This document shows, piece by piece, positions 46,539 through 57,110 of a stretch of 64,000 bases of DNA; within the stretch, counting starts at the first letter, position 1; every line of letters begins with the position of its first letter. The position numbers and the translations under genes were made by a program. The stretch lies in the NCBI GenBank assembly GCA_001510135.1, contig LFER01000027.1:1-64000 (forward strand), read 5' to 3'. This stretch comes from Alphaproteobacteria bacterium casp-alpha6 (GTDB lineage Bacteria; Pseudomonadota; Alphaproteobacteria; Rhodobacterales; Rhodobacteraceae). A model generated the notes under the pieces. That model ran no database searches. It was not told where the DNA came from and saw nothing but the letters and a program-made list of their open reading frames with translations.

Positions 46539-47804
46539 ATGGCAACAAATTCGGGCGGCGAGAATAAAAACACACTGTATTGCAGCTTTTGCGGTAAAAG
46601 CCAGCATGAAGTGCGTAAGTTAATTGCAGGACCAACGGTATTCATTTGCGATGAATGTGTTGAGCTTTGCATGGATATCATTCGTGAAGAAACGAAGGGC
46701 AACAATCTGAAATCGACGGATGGTGTCCCAACGCCTCGGGAAATATGTGATGTCTTGGACGACTACGTCATTGGTCAGTCTGTTGCCAAACGTGTTCTGT
46801 CTGTTGCTGTGCATAATCATTACAAACGACTTAACCACGCATCTAAATCAGGTGATATAGAACTTGCAAAATCCAATATTCTTTTGATTGGGCCTACGGG
46901 GTGTGGAAAAACGCTTTTGGCGCAAACTTTGGCGCGTATTCTGGATGTGCCTTTCACAATGGCAGATGCAACCACCTTGACCGAAGCCGGTTACGTTGGG
47001 GAAGACGTCGAAAACATTATCCTCAAATTGTTGCAGTCTTCAGAGTACAACGTAGAAAGAGCGCAACGCGGCATTGTCTATATAGACGAAGTCGATAAAA
47101 TCACGCGGAAATCAGAAAATCCGTCAATAACCCGCGATGTATCAGGCGAGGGCGTGCAACAGGCGCTGTTGAAGTTGATGGAAGGAACTGTTGCGAGTGT
47201 TCCCCCGCAAGGTGGGCGCAAACACCCCCAGCAAGAATTTTTGCAAGTCGATACCACAAACATCCTGTTTATTTGTGGTGGTGCTTTTGCTGGGCTTGAT
47301 AAAATCATATCTGCACGCGGAAAAGGCAGCGCCATGGGTTTCGGCGCGGATGTGCGTGATAACGAAGAGCGCGGTGTCGGGGAGATCTTTAAGGACCTTG
47401 AACCAGAGGACCTTTTGAAATTTGGCCTGATTCCTGAATTCGTTGGGCGGTTGCCTGTTTTGGCAACGCTTGAGGATCTTGACGAAGACGCATTGGTGAC
47501 AATTTTAACGCAGCCAAAGAATGCGCTGGTAAAGCAGTACCAAAGATTATTCGAACTTGAAGAAACGAAACTGTCGTTCACAGACGAAGCCTTGGTGTCA
47601 ATTGCGAAAAAAGCAATCAAACGCAAAACCGGTGCCCGCGGTCTTCGCTCTATTCTTGAGGACATTTTGCTCGACAGTATGTTCGAACTGCCGGGGCTCG
47701 AGGATGTAGAAGAAGTGGTGGTCAACGAAGAGGCAGTGACTTCGGGCGCAGCGCCGCTAATGATCTATGTGGATAAGCAAAAAGCACCTGCTAGCGTCGG
47801 ATAA
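46539..47804 (+). CDS. clpX: ATP-dependent Clp protease ATP-binding subunit ClpX
   Basis: A 421-residue AAA+ unfoldase. The N-terminal zinc-binding domain has CSFCGK and CDECVELC; Walker A is GPTGCGKT, Walker B is VYIDEVDKI, and the sensor and arginine-finger region includes [10 protein letters not shown]. The IGF-type ClpP-binding loop lies in MGFGADV, with Met-Gly-Phe in place of Ile-Gly-Phe. AAGGGA precedes the ATG. A hairpin at 47857-47878 probably ends the clpX transcript. Confidence 0.98.
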   Translation: MATNSGGENKNTLYCSFCGKSQHEVRKLIAGPTVFICDECVELCMDIIREETKGNNLKSTDGVPTPREICDVLDDYVIGQSVAKRVLSVAVHNHYKRLNHASKSGDIELAKSNILLIGPTGCGKTLLAQTLARILDVPFTMADATTLTEAGYVGEDVENIILKLLQSSEYNVERAQRGIVYIDEVDKITRKSENPSITRDVSGEGVQQALLKLMEGTVASVPPQGGRKHPQQEFLQVDTTNILFICGGAFAGLDKIISARGKGSAMGFGADVRDNEERGVGEIFKDLEPEDLLKFGLIPEFVGRLPVLATLEDLDEDALVTILTQPKNALVKQYQRLFELEETKLSFTDEALVSIAKKAIKRKTGARGLRSILEDILLDSMFELPGLEDVEEVVVNEEAVTSGAAPLMIYVDKQKAPASVG

Positions 47805-47856
47805 TTGAAGTATCATTAGCGCCTTGCGGCTTTGTTTTGCTGGACGTTACACGTGT

Positions 47857-47878
47857 TTTGGGGCATATCTGCCCCAAA
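47857..47878 (+). terminator. Hairpin downstream of clpX
   Basis: TTTGGGGC and GCCCCAAA form a perfect 8-base-pair stem with a 6-base loop, followed by TCGATTTT. It is 52 bases after the clpX stop and 26 bases before the next start. A short upstream TTTGTTTT tract follows a weaker stem. Confidence 0.6.
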
Positions 47879-47903
47879 TCGATTTTAAAGGTTGGTACAG
47901 ATC

Positions 47904-48278
47904 ATGAAAGCTTTGTTGCGCGCACTTACCTGGTGGAACAGTCAAACGCTCAACACTCAGCTGTTCACGTGGCGCAAAGGTGTGCGCGTGGGCGAAGACG
48001 GAGAGGGAAATATCTATTACCGGACGCGGGATGATCGTCGTCGCTGGGTAATATATAACGGTGAAACGGAAGCAAGTCGCGTCAACCCAGATTGGCACGG
48101 CTGGCTGCATCACACTTGGGATGTTCCACCAAATGAAAAACCGCTAACGCATAAAAGCTGGGAAAAACCGCACGAGGAAAATCGTACCGGAAGCGCGCTG
48201 GCATATGCACCCGCGGGATCTTTGCGCAAATCTGTACCACAAGACAGGCAGGATTACGAAGCCTGGAAGCCTGAATAG
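47904..48278 (+). CDS. NADH:ubiquinone oxidoreductase accessory subunit NDUFA12 (B17.2)
   Basis: A 124-residue complex I supernumerary subunit of the B17.2/NDUFA12 family, found in alphaproteobacteria and mitochondria. The family pattern is seen in [37 protein letters not shown] and PPNEKPLT. It binds at the junction of the hydrophilic arm. ATG 47904 is the probable start. It is followed by mlaD after 11 bases, a usual order in this bacterial family. Confidence 0.94.
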   Translation: MKALLRALTWWNSQTLNTQLFTWRKGVRVGEDGEGNIYYRTRDDRRRWVIYNGETEASRVNPDWHGWLHHTWDVPPNEKPLTHKSWEKPHEENRTGSALAYAPAGSLRKSVPQDRQDYEAWKPE

Positions 48279-48289
48279 GATAGAATGGC

Positions 48290-48736
48290 ATGGCAGAAAA
48301 TAAGACAGAAGTCTTTGTCGGAGGCGCTGTCGTCGCTGTAGCTATCGCTTTTTGCATTTACGTTTTCCAAACAGCCGGACTGTCCACTGGGGCTGGAAAT
48401 TACCCAATCTATGCCTCTTTCAGATCGGCGGAAGGAGTGCGGGTCGGAACAGATGTTCGTCTTGCCGGCGTCAAAATTGGGTCTGTAACCCAAATCGAAC
48501 TGGATGGCGCCACATATGAGGCGAAAAGTACGTTGTCGATTGGAAAAAATATACAAATTCCTGAGGACAGCTCTTTGGCAATCGCCTCTGAAGGCTTGCT
48601 TGGGGGGAATTTTGTAGAAGTTGTGCCCGGCGTATCTGATGATTTTCTGCAGGCTGGTGACGAAGTGGTTGATACGCAGGGTTCCGTAAGCCTTATCCAA
48701 CTGATGATGCGATATGTTTCTGGTGGCAAGGATTGA
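48290..48736 (+). CDS. mlaD: Phospholipid-trafficking MlaD protein
   Basis: A 148-residue MCE-domain protein. An N-terminal membrane anchor (about residues 10-30) is followed by one MCE domain (YASFRSAEGVRVGTDVRLAGVKIGSV, ASEGLLGGNFVEVVPG). MlaD is the periplasmic substrate-binding hexamer subunit of the Mla phospholipid transporter. mlaE and mlaF are not adjacent. Its stop overlaps the next start (TGATG). Confidence 0.92.
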   Translation: MAENKTEVFVGGAVVAVAIAFCIYVFQTAGLSTGAGNYPIYASFRSAEGVRVGTDVRLAGVKIGSVTQIELDGATYEAKSTLSIGKNIQIPEDSSLAIASEGLLGGNFVEVVPGVSDDFLQAGDEVVDTQGSVSLIQLMMRYVSGGKD

Positions 48737-49119
48737 TGATTGCTCGGGTTTATTTTTTAATTTGTCTTCTGCTCATTGCGGATGTGACCATCGCCCAAAA
48801 TACCTCTGCCAGTCGGCCAAACACGCTTCCAGGAAACTCAGCAGAACTGCGGCTGCTGGATAAAGTGGCAGGGAAGTCCACCGATGTGACCCTGAAGATG
48901 GGTGCGACATATCGGTTGGGGAAATTGCGCATCATCATGGGCGAGTGCCGTTATCCTTCCGCCAATCCGGCAGGAGATGCCTATGCCTTCCTTACAATCC
49001 TTTCTTTAGATAACGCGAAGGAATATTTCAGAGGATGGATGATTGCGTCCTCTCCGGCGTTGAACGCGCTTGATCACGTGCGTTATGACGTCTGGCCCCT
49101 ACGTTGCGCGACATCATAA
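48736..49119 (+). CDS. DUF2155 exported protein
   Basis: A 127-residue protein with a signal peptide (residues 1-20, ending near VTIAQ) and the DUF2155 domain: ELRLLDKVAGKSTDVTLKMG, LRIIMGECRYP and FRGWMIASSPALNALDHVRYDVWPLRC. Two cysteines in the mature part could form a disulfide. Function unknown; the gene regularly accompanies mlaD in alphaproteobacteria, so an envelope role is likely. It overlaps mlaD by one base and the convergent aat gene by 37. Confidence 0.9.
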   Translation: MIARVYFLICLLLIADVTIAQNTSASRPNTLPGNSAELRLLDKVAGKSTDVTLKMGATYRLGKLRIIMGECRYPSANPAGDAYAFLTILSLDNAKEYFRGWMIASSPALNALDHVRYDVWPLRCATS

Positions 49120-49724
49120 GCGCTTACTCTATATTGGGGATCAAGAAAATCGGCCTTTTGCGTGAGTGCTTGTTTCAGTTGGTCAAGATATTGGCTGCGT
49201 GTTATGTTTATCGCGCCGAGCGAGGTCAAATGAGGCGTGATAAATTGCACATCAAAAAGTTTAAATCCTGTATGCTCCAATCGATGATGGAGGTAAGCGA
49301 GGGCTATTTTTGACCCGTCCGTTTCCCTTGAAAACATGCTTTCTCCAAAAAACGCCGCGCCATCGACCACACCATAAACTCCGCCAATCAGCCTCTGTTG
49401 GCGCCATATTTCCAAAGAATGTGCCAGACCTTGCTCAGCCATCTGGCAATAGATGTCATAAATTGTTTTGTTGATCCAAGTCTCGCTTCTCGCGGCGCAG
49501 GCTGCGACGACCTCGTCAAAGGCTGAAGACAGGCGCACCTCATAGTCAAGCTTTAAGATCCGCCGCCGGAGAGACCGAGACATGTGAAATCTGCCGATTG
49601 GAAAAACACCCCGCTCCATAGGATTGACCCAGAAAATTTCTGGATCATCCCGCCCCTCGGACATCGGAAAAATTCCTTCCCGATATCCTTGTCGCAAGAC
49701 CTCCTTTGTCAGAGCGCTTTCCAT
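49083..49724 (-). CDS. aat: Leucyl/phenylalanyl-tRNA-protein transferase
   Basis: A 213-residue Aat. The GNAT-like core shows the conserved start YREGIFPMSE, FWVNPMERGVFPI, ETWINKTIYDIY, GVYGVVDGAAFFGESMFSRE and the C-terminal FDVQFITPHLTSLGA. It adds Leu or Phe to N-terminal Lys/Arg of proteins, marking them for ClpAP in the N-end rule. It runs leftward, converging with the DUF2155 gene; accC lies about 100 bases upstream of it on the same strand. Confidence 0.97.
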   Translation of the reverse strand: MESALTKEVLRQGYREGIFPMSEGRDDPEIFWVNPMERGVFPIGRFHMSRSLRRRILKLDYEVRLSSAFDEVVAACAARSETWINKTIYDIYCQMAEQGLAHSLEIWRQQRLIGGVYGVVDGAAFFGESMFSRETDGSKIALAYLHHRLEHTGFKLFDVQFITPHLTSLGAINITRSQYLDQLKQALTQKADFLDPQYRVSAYDVAQRRGQTS

Positions 49725-49823
49725 CAGACACGCCTTATTTAAATCGACGGTGCATTGGCTTTGAAACCTGTTTCAGCCCCTGTGCTGAGCATGAATTTCT
49801 TGTGTTCAGGCTCGAGCAGAACC

Positions 49824-51173
49824 TCAGTTTTTGTATGTTTGTTCAAGCCAATGTTCTAGCCAGTGGATATTATAATTTCCTTTTTGAACATCTTCGGCAT
49901 TCACCAGTGCCGTAAATAATGGCAAAGTGGTGTCAATTCCATCGACGATCAGTTCGCCTAAAGCTCGGCTTAGCCGCGCAATCGCTTCATCTCGGTCGCG
50001 GCCATGGACGATCAGTTTTCCAATTAAACTGTCGTAATACGGAGGGATTTTGTATCCGTCATAAAGCGCGCTGTCGACCCTGACACCAAGCCCACCGGGT
50101 GCATGATACGCTGTGATTTTTCCCGGACTTGGTGAGAAATTTGGAAGCTTTTCTGCATTGAGGCGAACTTCGATCGAATGACCGTTGATTTTGAGGTCAT
50201 CTTGTTCAAAAGAAAGGGGCAGTCCGCTCGCAACTCGTATCTGTTCGCGCACCAGATCGACGCCAAAAATGGCTTCCGTTACAGGGTGTTCGACCTGAAG
50301 ACGCGTATTCATTTCGATGAAGTAAAATTCACCGTTCTCATACAAGAACTCGATCGTACCAGCACCAATGTAGTAAATTTTTGCAACTGCATCCGCACAG
50401 ATTTTACCAATTTTCTGGCGTTCTTCTTCGCTGATGACAGGACCGGGTGCTTCTTCCCAGACTTTCTGATGGCGTCGTTGAAGGGAACAATCGCGTTCTC
50501 CGAGATGGACGGCTTTCCCTTTACCATCCCCAAAGACCTGAATTTCAATGTGGCGCGGTGTGGTGAGATATTTTTCGATATAGACCTCATCATTGCCAAA
50601 GGCTGCTTTGCCTTCGGCGCGTGCGGTCATAAAGGCCTGTTCCATATCTGCGGCAGTCTTTGCGACTTTCATGCCACGCCCGCCGCCGCCGGCGGTGGCT
50701 TTGATGATCACTGGATAGCCGATTTCGCCACCGATACGTTTTGCATCCTCAAGCGTCGGAACGCCCCCATCGGATCCTGGCACACAAGGCACTCCCAAGG
50801 CCTTCATCGTATCCTTCGCGGTGATCTTATCCCCCATGACACGGATATGTTCTGCAGACGGACCGATAAAGGTCAGCCCGTGGTCCTCAACGATTTGCAC
50901 AAAGCGTGCGTTTTCGGACAAAAAGCCATATCCGGGATGTATGGCTTGTGCGCCTGTAATCTCACAGGCGGAAATGATTGCCGGAAAAGAGAGATAACTT
51001 TCGCTGGCAACCGGAGGACCGATACATACGGATTCATCCGCCATTCGCACATGCATCGCGTCACTGTCAGCGGTGGAATGTACCGCCACCGATTGGATGC
51101 CCATTTCCCGACAGGCGCGGATCACCCGCAAAGCGATTTCCCCGCGGTTCGCTATAAGAATTTTGTCGATCAT
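49824..51173 (-). CDS. accC: Acetyl-CoA carboxylase, biotin carboxylase subunit
   Basis: A 449-residue biotin carboxylase. The start [22 protein letters not shown], the ATP-grasp glycine loop [13 protein letters not shown], the metal ligands in [26 protein letters not shown] and the Arg in [11 protein letters not shown] are all present. It carboxylates biotin on AccB in fatty-acid synthesis. A GTG three bases before the ATG is a possible alternative start. It follows accB by eight bases in one operon. Confidence 0.98.
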   Translation of the reverse strand: MIDKILIANRGEIALRVIRACREMGIQSVAVHSTADSDAMHVRMADESVCIGPPVASESYLSFPAIISACEITGAQAIHPGYGFLSENARFVQIVEDHGLTFIGPSAEHIRVMGDKITAKDTMKALGVPCVPGSDGGVPTLEDAKRIGGEIGYPVIIKATAGGGGRGMKVAKTAADMEQAFMTARAEGKAAFGNDEVYIEKYLTTPRHIEIQVFGDGKGKAVHLGERDCSLQRRHQKVWEEAPGPVISEEERQKIGKICADAVAKIYYIGAGTIEFLYENGEFYFIEMNTRLQVEHPVTEAIFGVDLVREQIRVASGLPLSFEQDDLKINGHSIEVRLNAEKLPNFSPSPGKITAYHAPGGLGVRVDSALYDGYKIPPYYDSLIGKLIVHGRDRDEAIARLSRALGELIVDGIDTTLPLFTALVNAEDVQKGNYNIHWLEHWLEQTYKN

Positions 51174-51181
51174 CACTTTGC

Positions 51182-51688
51182 CTATTCAATGATAACGAGA
51201 GGCGTACCAAATTCCACGGCTCCGCCGTCTTCCACCAGAATGCGTTTTACGGTGCCGGATTTGGGAGAGGGGATTTGGTTCATCGTTTTCATCGCTTCAA
51301 CGATCAAAAGCGTGGCGCCTTCACTGACCTGACTTCCAACGCTCACAAAAGGAGAGGCGCCGGGTTCTGGTTGAAGATACACCGTTCCCACCATAGGGGA
51401 GGTCACAGCACCCGGATGTGATACCGGATCCCCGCCCGTGGCGGGCGCCTCGGGCGCGGCGGGAGTGCTGGGCGCGCTGACAGCTGTGGTAACGGGGGCA
51501 GCCGCCATTGGCGCGGCCTGCACGATCTGTGGGGCGGGTTGCTCGACATGGCGGGTCAAACGTACGCTGAGCGCGTTGTCGTCGCCGCGTTCGCGTTCTA
51601 CCTCTATCTCGCCCAGATCATTGTCTTGCAGAACCTCAGCCAAGGCCCGGATAAAGGCAATATCGTCTTCGTTATTCTGTTTGCTCAT
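51182..51688 (-). CDS. accB: Biotin carboxyl carrier protein of acetyl-CoA carboxylase
   Basis: A 168-residue AccB. An N-terminal helical segment, an Ala/Pro-rich linker (about residues 50-90) and a biotinyl domain (about 92-168) are seen; the biotin-accepting Lys is in [10 protein letters not shown], where the second Met of the usual Met-Lys-Met is Thr. GAGGGA precedes the ATG. First gene of the accBC operon. Confidence 0.97.
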   Translation of the reverse strand: MSKQNNEDDIAFIRALAEVLQDNDLGEIEVERERGDDNALSVRLTRHVEQPAPQIVQAAPMAAAPVTTAVSAPSTPAAPEAPATGGDPVSHPGAVTSPMVGTVYLQPEPGASPFVSVGSQVSEGATLLIVEAMKTMNQIPSPKSGTVKRILVEDGGAVEFGTPLVIIE

Positions 51689-51967
51689 GGTGTCCCTCTA
51701 CGATTTATCGCGCTGGCTATTATTCGGTTTTTGCACGTTTATACGGTAACGCGTCTCTTCTGAAAAGAACTGCATGACGTCAAGTCATGAATTTTGATCA
51801 TTTTCTGCGTTTTGCTCCATTTTGTCAGGCAGTATTATGCGCATTGCGTGATCTTGTGGGCGTTTTTTCATTACTCGGTGAAAATCAATGTCAGTTTTAA
51901 GTTGATTGCCAGCATCCTTTGTGGAGTTTATGGAATATAGTGCTTTAGAAATACGGGGAAAATAAAG

Positions 51968-53485
51968 TTGAATCTTGCAACTTGGTTGGTGCGCGCCGCA
52001 TGCGAATTTCAAAGTAAAGATGCGCTTTACCTTGGGGTGGATCCCGTAGCACGCTATGATCAATTTGGGCACTGGGCGACAAGTGGAGCCTCTTGGCTTC
52101 GTTCCCGTGGTATTCAGGCCGGGGATCGCGTGGCAATCTACATGCCCAATAACCCTGATTATCTGGCTCTGTTTTATGCAATCTGGCATCTTGGCGCTGT
52201 CGCGGTGCCTGTGAACGCCAAATTGCACGCCAAAGAGGCTGCATGGGTGTTTGAAAACGCGGGAGCGCGGCTGGCCTTTGTGGGAAAAAATGCCGCGCAA
52301 GAGTTGGAGCAGTCGCTTGGCCCCAATTCCCAGACAGAGATTTTGGTTTTACCAAAAGTGGGATTTGGGGGGATTGCTCATGGGTTCGATCCTTCTCCAG
52401 TTGCTTCACGCGACGCGGATGATCTGGCTTGGCTCTTTTACACCTCCGGTACAACTGGACGGCCCAAAGGGGTCGAAATTACACATGGTATGATGCAGTC
52501 CATGGCGCTGAGCTATTTTGTTGATGTGGATCATGTTTTTGACAGTGATGTCGCCCTTTATGCAGCTCCCATGTCTCACGGCGCGGGGCTTTATAATCTG
52601 ATGCATGTGATGAAAGGCGCGGGGCATGTTTGTCCCGTATCTGGCGGTTTTGATCCTGAGGAAATTTTTGCGCTGGGGGCACATTTTGGCGCAGTCCATA
52701 TGTTTGCAGCCCCAACTATGATCAAACGCCTTACCCAACAGGCAGTACAGCGCGAGGAGCCTCCAACGGGTTTGCGCACGATTGTCTACGGAGGGGGGCC
52801 AATGTATCTGGCCGATATCGAAGAAGCGGTGGATGTTTTTGGTGATATTTTTGTACAGATATACGGGCAGGGGGAGTGTCCTATGGCAATCTCTGCGCTT
52901 AGCCGTAAAGATGTGGCAGACAGAACACATTCCCGATGGAAGGAAAGGCTTGCATCAGTTGGCAAGGCTCAGTCCGTTGTTGAGGTGGAAATTGCTGACC
53001 CAAACGGCAGACCGCTGCCTATCGGAGAGGTCGGTGAGATTATGGTGCGCGGTGCCCCGGTGATGAAAGCCTATTGGAAAAATCCCGAAGCCACACAAAA
53101 ATCCATAGTGAACGGATGGCTGATGACCGGGGATATGGGCGTCATTGATCATGATGGTTATATTACTCTCAAAGATCGTTCCAAAGACCTCATCATTTCT
53201 GGGGGCAGTAACATCTATCCCCGCGAGGTTGAAGAAGTTCTTTTACTGCACAAGAGTATCAGCGAAGTCTCTGTGATCGGCACGCCCCATCCTGAATGGG
53301 GCGAGGAGGTCGTGGCCTTTATTGTTCTCGCAGGAGGCGAAACGCTGAACAAACCGGATCTGGATGCCCATTGCAACGCATATATCGCCCGTTTCAAACG
53401 TCCCAAACGCTATGTGGTCTGTGAAGATTTGCCCAAGAACAACTATGGCAAAATACTAAAGACAGAGCTTCGCATGCAAATCTGA
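51968..53485 (+). CDS. AMP-forming acyl-CoA synthetase
   Basis: A 505-residue ANL-superfamily ligase. The P-loop is LFYTSGTTGRPKGVE, the A5 motif is QIYGQGECPM, the hinge region reads TGDMGVIDHDGYITLKDRSKDLIISGG, and the catalytic Lys is in NNYGKILKTELR. It activates a carboxylic acid via the acyl-adenylate. The chain length or aromatic nature of its substrate cannot be deduced; medium-chain, aromatic and carnitine-type ligases all look alike here. TTG start at 51968 with GGGGA upstream; no ATG lies near the domain start. Convergent with acs. Confidence 0.88.
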   Translation: MNLATWLVRAACEFQSKDALYLGVDPVARYDQFGHWATSGASWLRSRGIQAGDRVAIYMPNNPDYLALFYAIWHLGAVAVPVNAKLHAKEAAWVFENAGARLAFVGKNAAQELEQSLGPNSQTEILVLPKVGFGGIAHGFDPSPVASRDADDLAWLFYTSGTTGRPKGVEITHGMMQSMALSYFVDVDHVFDSDVALYAAPMSHGAGLYNLMHVMKGAGHVCPVSGGFDPEEIFALGAHFGAVHMFAAPTMIKRLTQQAVQREEPPTGLRTIVYGGGPMYLADIEEAVDVFGDIFVQIYGQGECPMAISALSRKDVADRTHSRWKERLASVGKAQSVVEVEIADPNGRPLPIGEVGEIMVRGAPVMKAYWKNPEATQKSIVNGWLMTGDMGVIDHDGYITLKDRSKDLIISGGSNIYPREVEEVLLLHKSISEVSVIGTPHPEWGEEVVAFIVLAGGETLNKPDLDAHCNAYIARFKRPKRYVVCEDLPKNNYGKILKTELRMQI

Positions 53486-53512
53486 CCTGACGTTTTCACC
53501 AAATATGAATTT

Positions 53513-53537
53513 GCCCACCCGAAATCTGTGGGTGGGC
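53513..53537. terminator. Bidirectional terminator between the acyl-CoA ligase gene and acs
   Basis: GCCCACCC and GGGTGGGC form a perfect 8-base-pair stem with a 9-base loop between two convergent genes. A second perfect repeat, GGTAAGG-N6-CCTTACC at 53556-53575, overlaps the acs stop. U-rich tails are short. Confidence 0.65.
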
Positions 53538-53570
53538 AGAAACGCAAATAAGATCGGTAAGGATGCTACC

Positions 53571-55511
53571 TTACCTGTTCATGCGGTTTTCGATCAGCTC
53601 ATACACCACGGCTGGTTCCGCAAGTGTTGACGTATCCCCCAAGCTGCCATAGTCGTTTTCCGCAATTTTGCGCAGGATCCGGCGCATGATTTTACCGGAA
53701 CGTGTTTTGGGCAGGCCGGGGGCCCATTGGATCAAATCGGGTGAGGCTATAGGGCCGATTTCCTTGCGCACCCAATTGCGCAGTTCTATCCGCAGCTCGT
53801 CGCTTGGCTCTTCAGAGGCCATGAGCGTCACATAGCAGTAAATCCCTTGCCCTTTGATATCATGAGGATAGCCAACAACAGCGGCCTCAGACACTTTGGG
53901 ATGAGCCACCAAGGCACTTTCTACTTCGGCGGTGCCCATGCGGTGACCGGATACGTTTATGACGTCGTCCACACGCCCCGTGATCCAATAATATCCATCA
54001 GCATCGCGCCGGCATCCATCGCCCGAGAAATAATATCCTTTAAAGTCGCTGAAATAGGTTGCAACAAACCGGTCATGATCGCCGTAAACAGTGCGCATCT
54101 GTCCAGGCCAACTGTCTTTGATGCAAAGCACGCCTTCGGCCTCGGTGGTGGTGATTTCTTGTCCCGTTGTCGGATCCAAAATGACTGGCTCAATACCAAA
54201 AAACGGCGTGGTTGCCGAACCCGGTTTTGTCGTCGTCGCGCCGGGAAGGGGGGTTAAAAGATGCCCGCCCGTTTCTGTTTGCCACCATGTGTCCACGATG
54301 GGGCGTGTGCCTTTGCCGACCACATCATTGTACCAGTTCCAAGCTTCGGGATTGATGGGCTCTCCGACCGTACCAAGCACTTTTAGGGCGCTCAGATCAC
54401 ATTTTTCCACAAATTCATTGCCAAGCCCCATAAGCGCGCGAATGGCCGTTGGAGCGGTGTAGAATTGATTGACTTTGTGCTTTTCGCAGACCTGCCAGAA
54501 CCGGCTGGCATCCGGATAAGTGGGGACGCCTTCAAACATGAGTGTGGTTGCCCCATTGGCCAGAGGACCATAAACGATGTAGCTATGCCCCGTGACCCAA
54601 CCGACATCGGCAGTACACCAGAATACATCCCCGTCATGGTAATCAAAGGTGTATTGATGGGTCATCGAGGCATAAACAATGTAACCCCCCGTTGTGTGTA
54701 CAACGCCCTTGGGCTTTCCGGTGGAGCCGGATGTGTAAAGAACAAACAATGGATCTTCCGCGTTCATTTCTTCTGGTGGGCAGTCTGCAGAGGCTGAGGC
54801 CATGGCAGCGCTGTAGGAATGATCGCGGCCTTCTTTCATTCCCACATTTCCGTTCGTACGTTCCACAACGAGCGTGGTGACATCCCCGCATATGTCCATT
54901 GCCTTGTCCACATTCGCCTTAAGCGGTGTAACACGCCCGCCACGGGGCGCTTCATCCGCTGTCACAACAAGAGCGGCGCCGCAATCCTCGATACGGCTTG
55001 CCAGTGCCTCCGGTGAAAACCCGCCAAAGACGATGGAATGGATCGCACCGATACGCGCGCAGGCAAGCATGGCATAGGCCGCCTCGGGGATCATCGGCAT
55101 ATAAAGGACAACACGGTCGCCTTTTTTCACGCCAAGAGATTTATAGACATTTGACAGCTTTGATACATTCTCGTGCAATTCCCCATATGAAATTGACTTG
55201 CTTTCATCTGGGTTGTCACCTTCCCATAAAATCGCTGTCTGATCGTGGCGGGTTGCTAGATGGCGGTCCACGCAGTTGGCAGCGACATTTAATGTTCCGT
55301 CTTCATACCATTTGATCGACACATCGGGATGCGTGTAGGTTACGTTTTTGACTTTAGAAAAGGGTTTCATCCAATCTACCCGTTTTCCATGCTTCCCCCA
55401 AAATGCCTCTGGGTCGCTGACAGAGGCGGCGTACATCTCCGCAAAGCCCTTGGCATCGACATGGGCGGACTTTACAAATTCTTCAGATGGGGGATAGGTA
55501 AGATCGGTCAT
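53571..55511 (-). CDS. acs: Acetyl-CoA synthetase
   Basis: A 646-residue Acs of usual length. [12 protein letters not shown] is the P-loop, [15 protein letters not shown] the acetate-pocket A5 motif with the bulky Trp, and [14 protein letters not shown] the C-terminal motif whose Lys is the regulatory acetylation and catalytic site. It turns acetate, ATP and CoA into acetyl-CoA. ATG 55511 has a GAGAAGA site. It is followed upstream on the same strand by a LIV-type transporter operon ending 85 bases before it. Regulatory genes of the acetate-switch kind lie beyond that. Confidence 0.97.
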   Translation of the reverse strand: MTDLTYPPSEEFVKSAHVDAKGFAEMYAASVSDPEAFWGKHGKRVDWMKPFSKVKNVTYTHPDVSIKWYEDGTLNVAANCVDRHLATRHDQTAILWEGDNPDESKSISYGELHENVSKLSNVYKSLGVKKGDRVVLYMPMIPEAAYAMLACARIGAIHSIVFGGFSPEALASRIEDCGAALVVTADEAPRGGRVTPLKANVDKAMDICGDVTTLVVERTNGNVGMKEGRDHSYSAAMASASADCPPEEMNAEDPLFVLYTSGSTGKPKGVVHTTGGYIVYASMTHQYTFDYHDGDVFWCTADVGWVTGHSYIVYGPLANGATTLMFEGVPTYPDASRFWQVCEKHKVNQFYTAPTAIRALMGLGNEFVEKCDLSALKVLGTVGEPINPEAWNWYNDVVGKGTRPIVDTWWQTETGGHLLTPLPGATTTKPGSATTPFFGIEPVILDPTTGQEITTTEAEGVLCIKDSWPGQMRTVYGDHDRFVATYFSDFKGYYFSGDGCRRDADGYYWITGRVDDVINVSGHRMGTAEVESALVAHPKVSEAAVVGYPHDIKGQGIYCYVTLMASEEPSDELRIELRNWVRKEIGPIASPDLIQWAPGLPKTRSGKIMRRILRKIAENDYGSLGDTSTLAEPAVVYELIENRMNR

Positions 55512-55596
55512 AGGTCTTCTCAATATATTTTATTCATGCGCGTTGCATGGTTATCGGAACAGGTCCGGATAAAATTACAATGTCCGCACCGATGGA

Positions 55597-56334
55597 TTAG
55601 ATGGCGAGATATTCTTCACGTAGTTCCTTATTGTCCAGTACTTCTTTAGCACTGCCATCAAAAACCACACTGCCCGTGTCCAAGATCACGGAACGGTCCG
55701 CAAGATTCAGCGCGCGTACGGCATTTTGCTCCACGATTATCGTTGTGATGCCCTGAGATTTGATCACTTGGAGCGTTTTTTCAATTTCATCGACAATCAC
55801 CGGTGCAAGACCTTCATATGGTTCATCCAGAAGCAGCAATTTGATGTCGCGTGCTAAGGCGCGTGCGATTGACAGCATCTGCTGTTCTCCGCCCGACAGG
55901 GTCACGCCTTCTTGCTTGCGCCGCTCTCCCAATCGTGGAAAAAGGTCATAGATGCGATCCAATCCCCACCCAATTGGTTCCGCGATTTGGGCAAGCTGGA
56001 GGTTTTCCTCGACAGTAAGCCCCGAAATGATCCGTCGATCTTCTGGGACCAAAGACACGCCTGAGGTTGCCGCCTGATAGCTTGTCATTTTATGAAGCGC
56101 CTGATGATCCAGCCAAATCTCGCCGCGCTGGACCTCAGGGCTGTCCAGACGGGCTATGCTGCGAAGAGTTGACGTCTTTCCCGCACCATTGCGTCCGAGC
56201 AAAGCAAGGATTTCACCTTCATGAACGTTAAAGCTGACCCCTTGAACAATATAGCTTTCTCCGTAGTAGGAATGAATATCATGCACGGAAAGATAAGAGG
56301 GGGCATGGCTGTCGATTGCAAGGTTTCCAGTCAT
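55597..56334 (-). CDS. livF: LIV-type ABC transporter ATP-binding protein LivF
   Basis: A 245-residue ATPase. Walker A is GRNGAGKTS, the signature is LSGGEQQMLSIARAL, Walker B is LLLLDEPYEGL and the switch His is in IIVEQNAV (Gln replaces the usual His as in other LivF). An N-terminal leader of about 12 residues precedes the domain. Fifth gene of the livK-H-M-G-F operon. The family takes up branched-chain amino acids, amides or carboxylates; location beside acs favours a short-chain acid or a precursor of one. Confidence 0.93.
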   Translation of the reverse strand: MTGNLAIDSHAPSYLSVHDIHSYYGESYIVQGVSFNVHEGEILALLGRNGAGKTSTLRSIARLDSPEVQRGEIWLDHQALHKMTSYQAATSGVSLVPEDRRIISGLTVEENLQLAQIAEPIGWGLDRIYDLFPRLGERRKQEGVTLSGGEQQMLSIARALARDIKLLLLDEPYEGLAPVIVDEIEKTLQVIKSQGITTIIVEQNAVRALNLADRSVILDTGSVVFDGSAKEVLDNKELREEYLAI

Positions 56335-56344
56335 TTCTCAATCC

Positions 56345-57100
56345 TTAATGGGTTTCGCCCAAATAGGCCTCTTTGACCTTTGGATGTCCTTTGATCTTTT
56401 CAGGCACGTCTTCCACGAGGGGAGTGCCCTGTGCAAGGACCGTGATCCGGTCTGCCAGCGAAAAGACCACATGCATGTCATGTTCGATGATTGCAATGGT
56501 TATATCACGCTCTTGCTTGATCTCATTCAAAAGGTCGATGGTGTTGTTGGTATCGGCGCGTGCCATCCCTGCGGTTGGTTCATCCAAAAGCAAAAGTCGT
56601 GGATTTTGGCTCAGGCACATGCCGATTTCCAGCCGCCGTTTGTCACCACGTGACAGAGAGGCCGCTTGCATATTGCGCTTATCCAGCATGTTCATTTCCG
56701 AAAGCATCTTATCCGCAGCTTCTGCGATGTCTTTTTGCGACATGACGTTTGACATCGCATCCATCGAAAAGGATCCGTCGCGCGTGGCGAAAATAGGGAT
56801 CATCATATTTTCCAGAACGCTCAAGTCTCCGAAAATTTCCGGCGTTTGAAACACGCGTGAAATGCCAAGTTGGTTGATTTCGTAGGGAGAGCGTCCAAGA
56901 ACCGATTTTCCGTCAAACATCACGCTTCCGCTGTCGGGCATCAACTTACCAATCAGACAGTTGAGAAGCGTAGATTTACCCGCTCCATTGGGACCGATGA
57001 TCGCATGACATGTATTTTCCGCCACGCTTAGATTCACATCGCAAAGCGCCTGAAGACCGCCAAACCGTTTGCCAACGTCTTTAATTTCCAAAATTCCCAT
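56345..57100 (-). CDS. livG: LIV-type ABC transporter ATP-binding protein LivG
   Basis: A 251-residue ATPase with Walker A GPNGAGKSTLL, signature SLSRGDKRRLEIGM (a departure from LSGGQ, often seen in LivG-like proteins near acs), Walker B LLLLDEPTAGM and switch His in IIEHDMHVV. It pairs with LivF on the membrane subunits. Ten bases separate it from livF and ten from livM, so the genes are co-transcribed. Confidence 0.93.
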   Translation of the reverse strand: MGILEIKDVGKRFGGLQALCDVNLSVAENTCHAIIGPNGAGKSTLLNCLIGKLMPDSGSVMFDGKSVLGRSPYEINQLGISRVFQTPEIFGDLSVLENMMIPIFATRDGSFSMDAMSNVMSQKDIAEAADKMLSEMNMLDKRNMQAASLSRGDKRRLEIGMCLSQNPRLLLLDEPTAGMARADTNNTIDLLNEIKQERDITIAIIEHDMHVVFSLADRITVLAQGTPLVEDVPEKIKGHPKVKEAYLGETH

Positions 57101-57110
57101 AACCTACCTC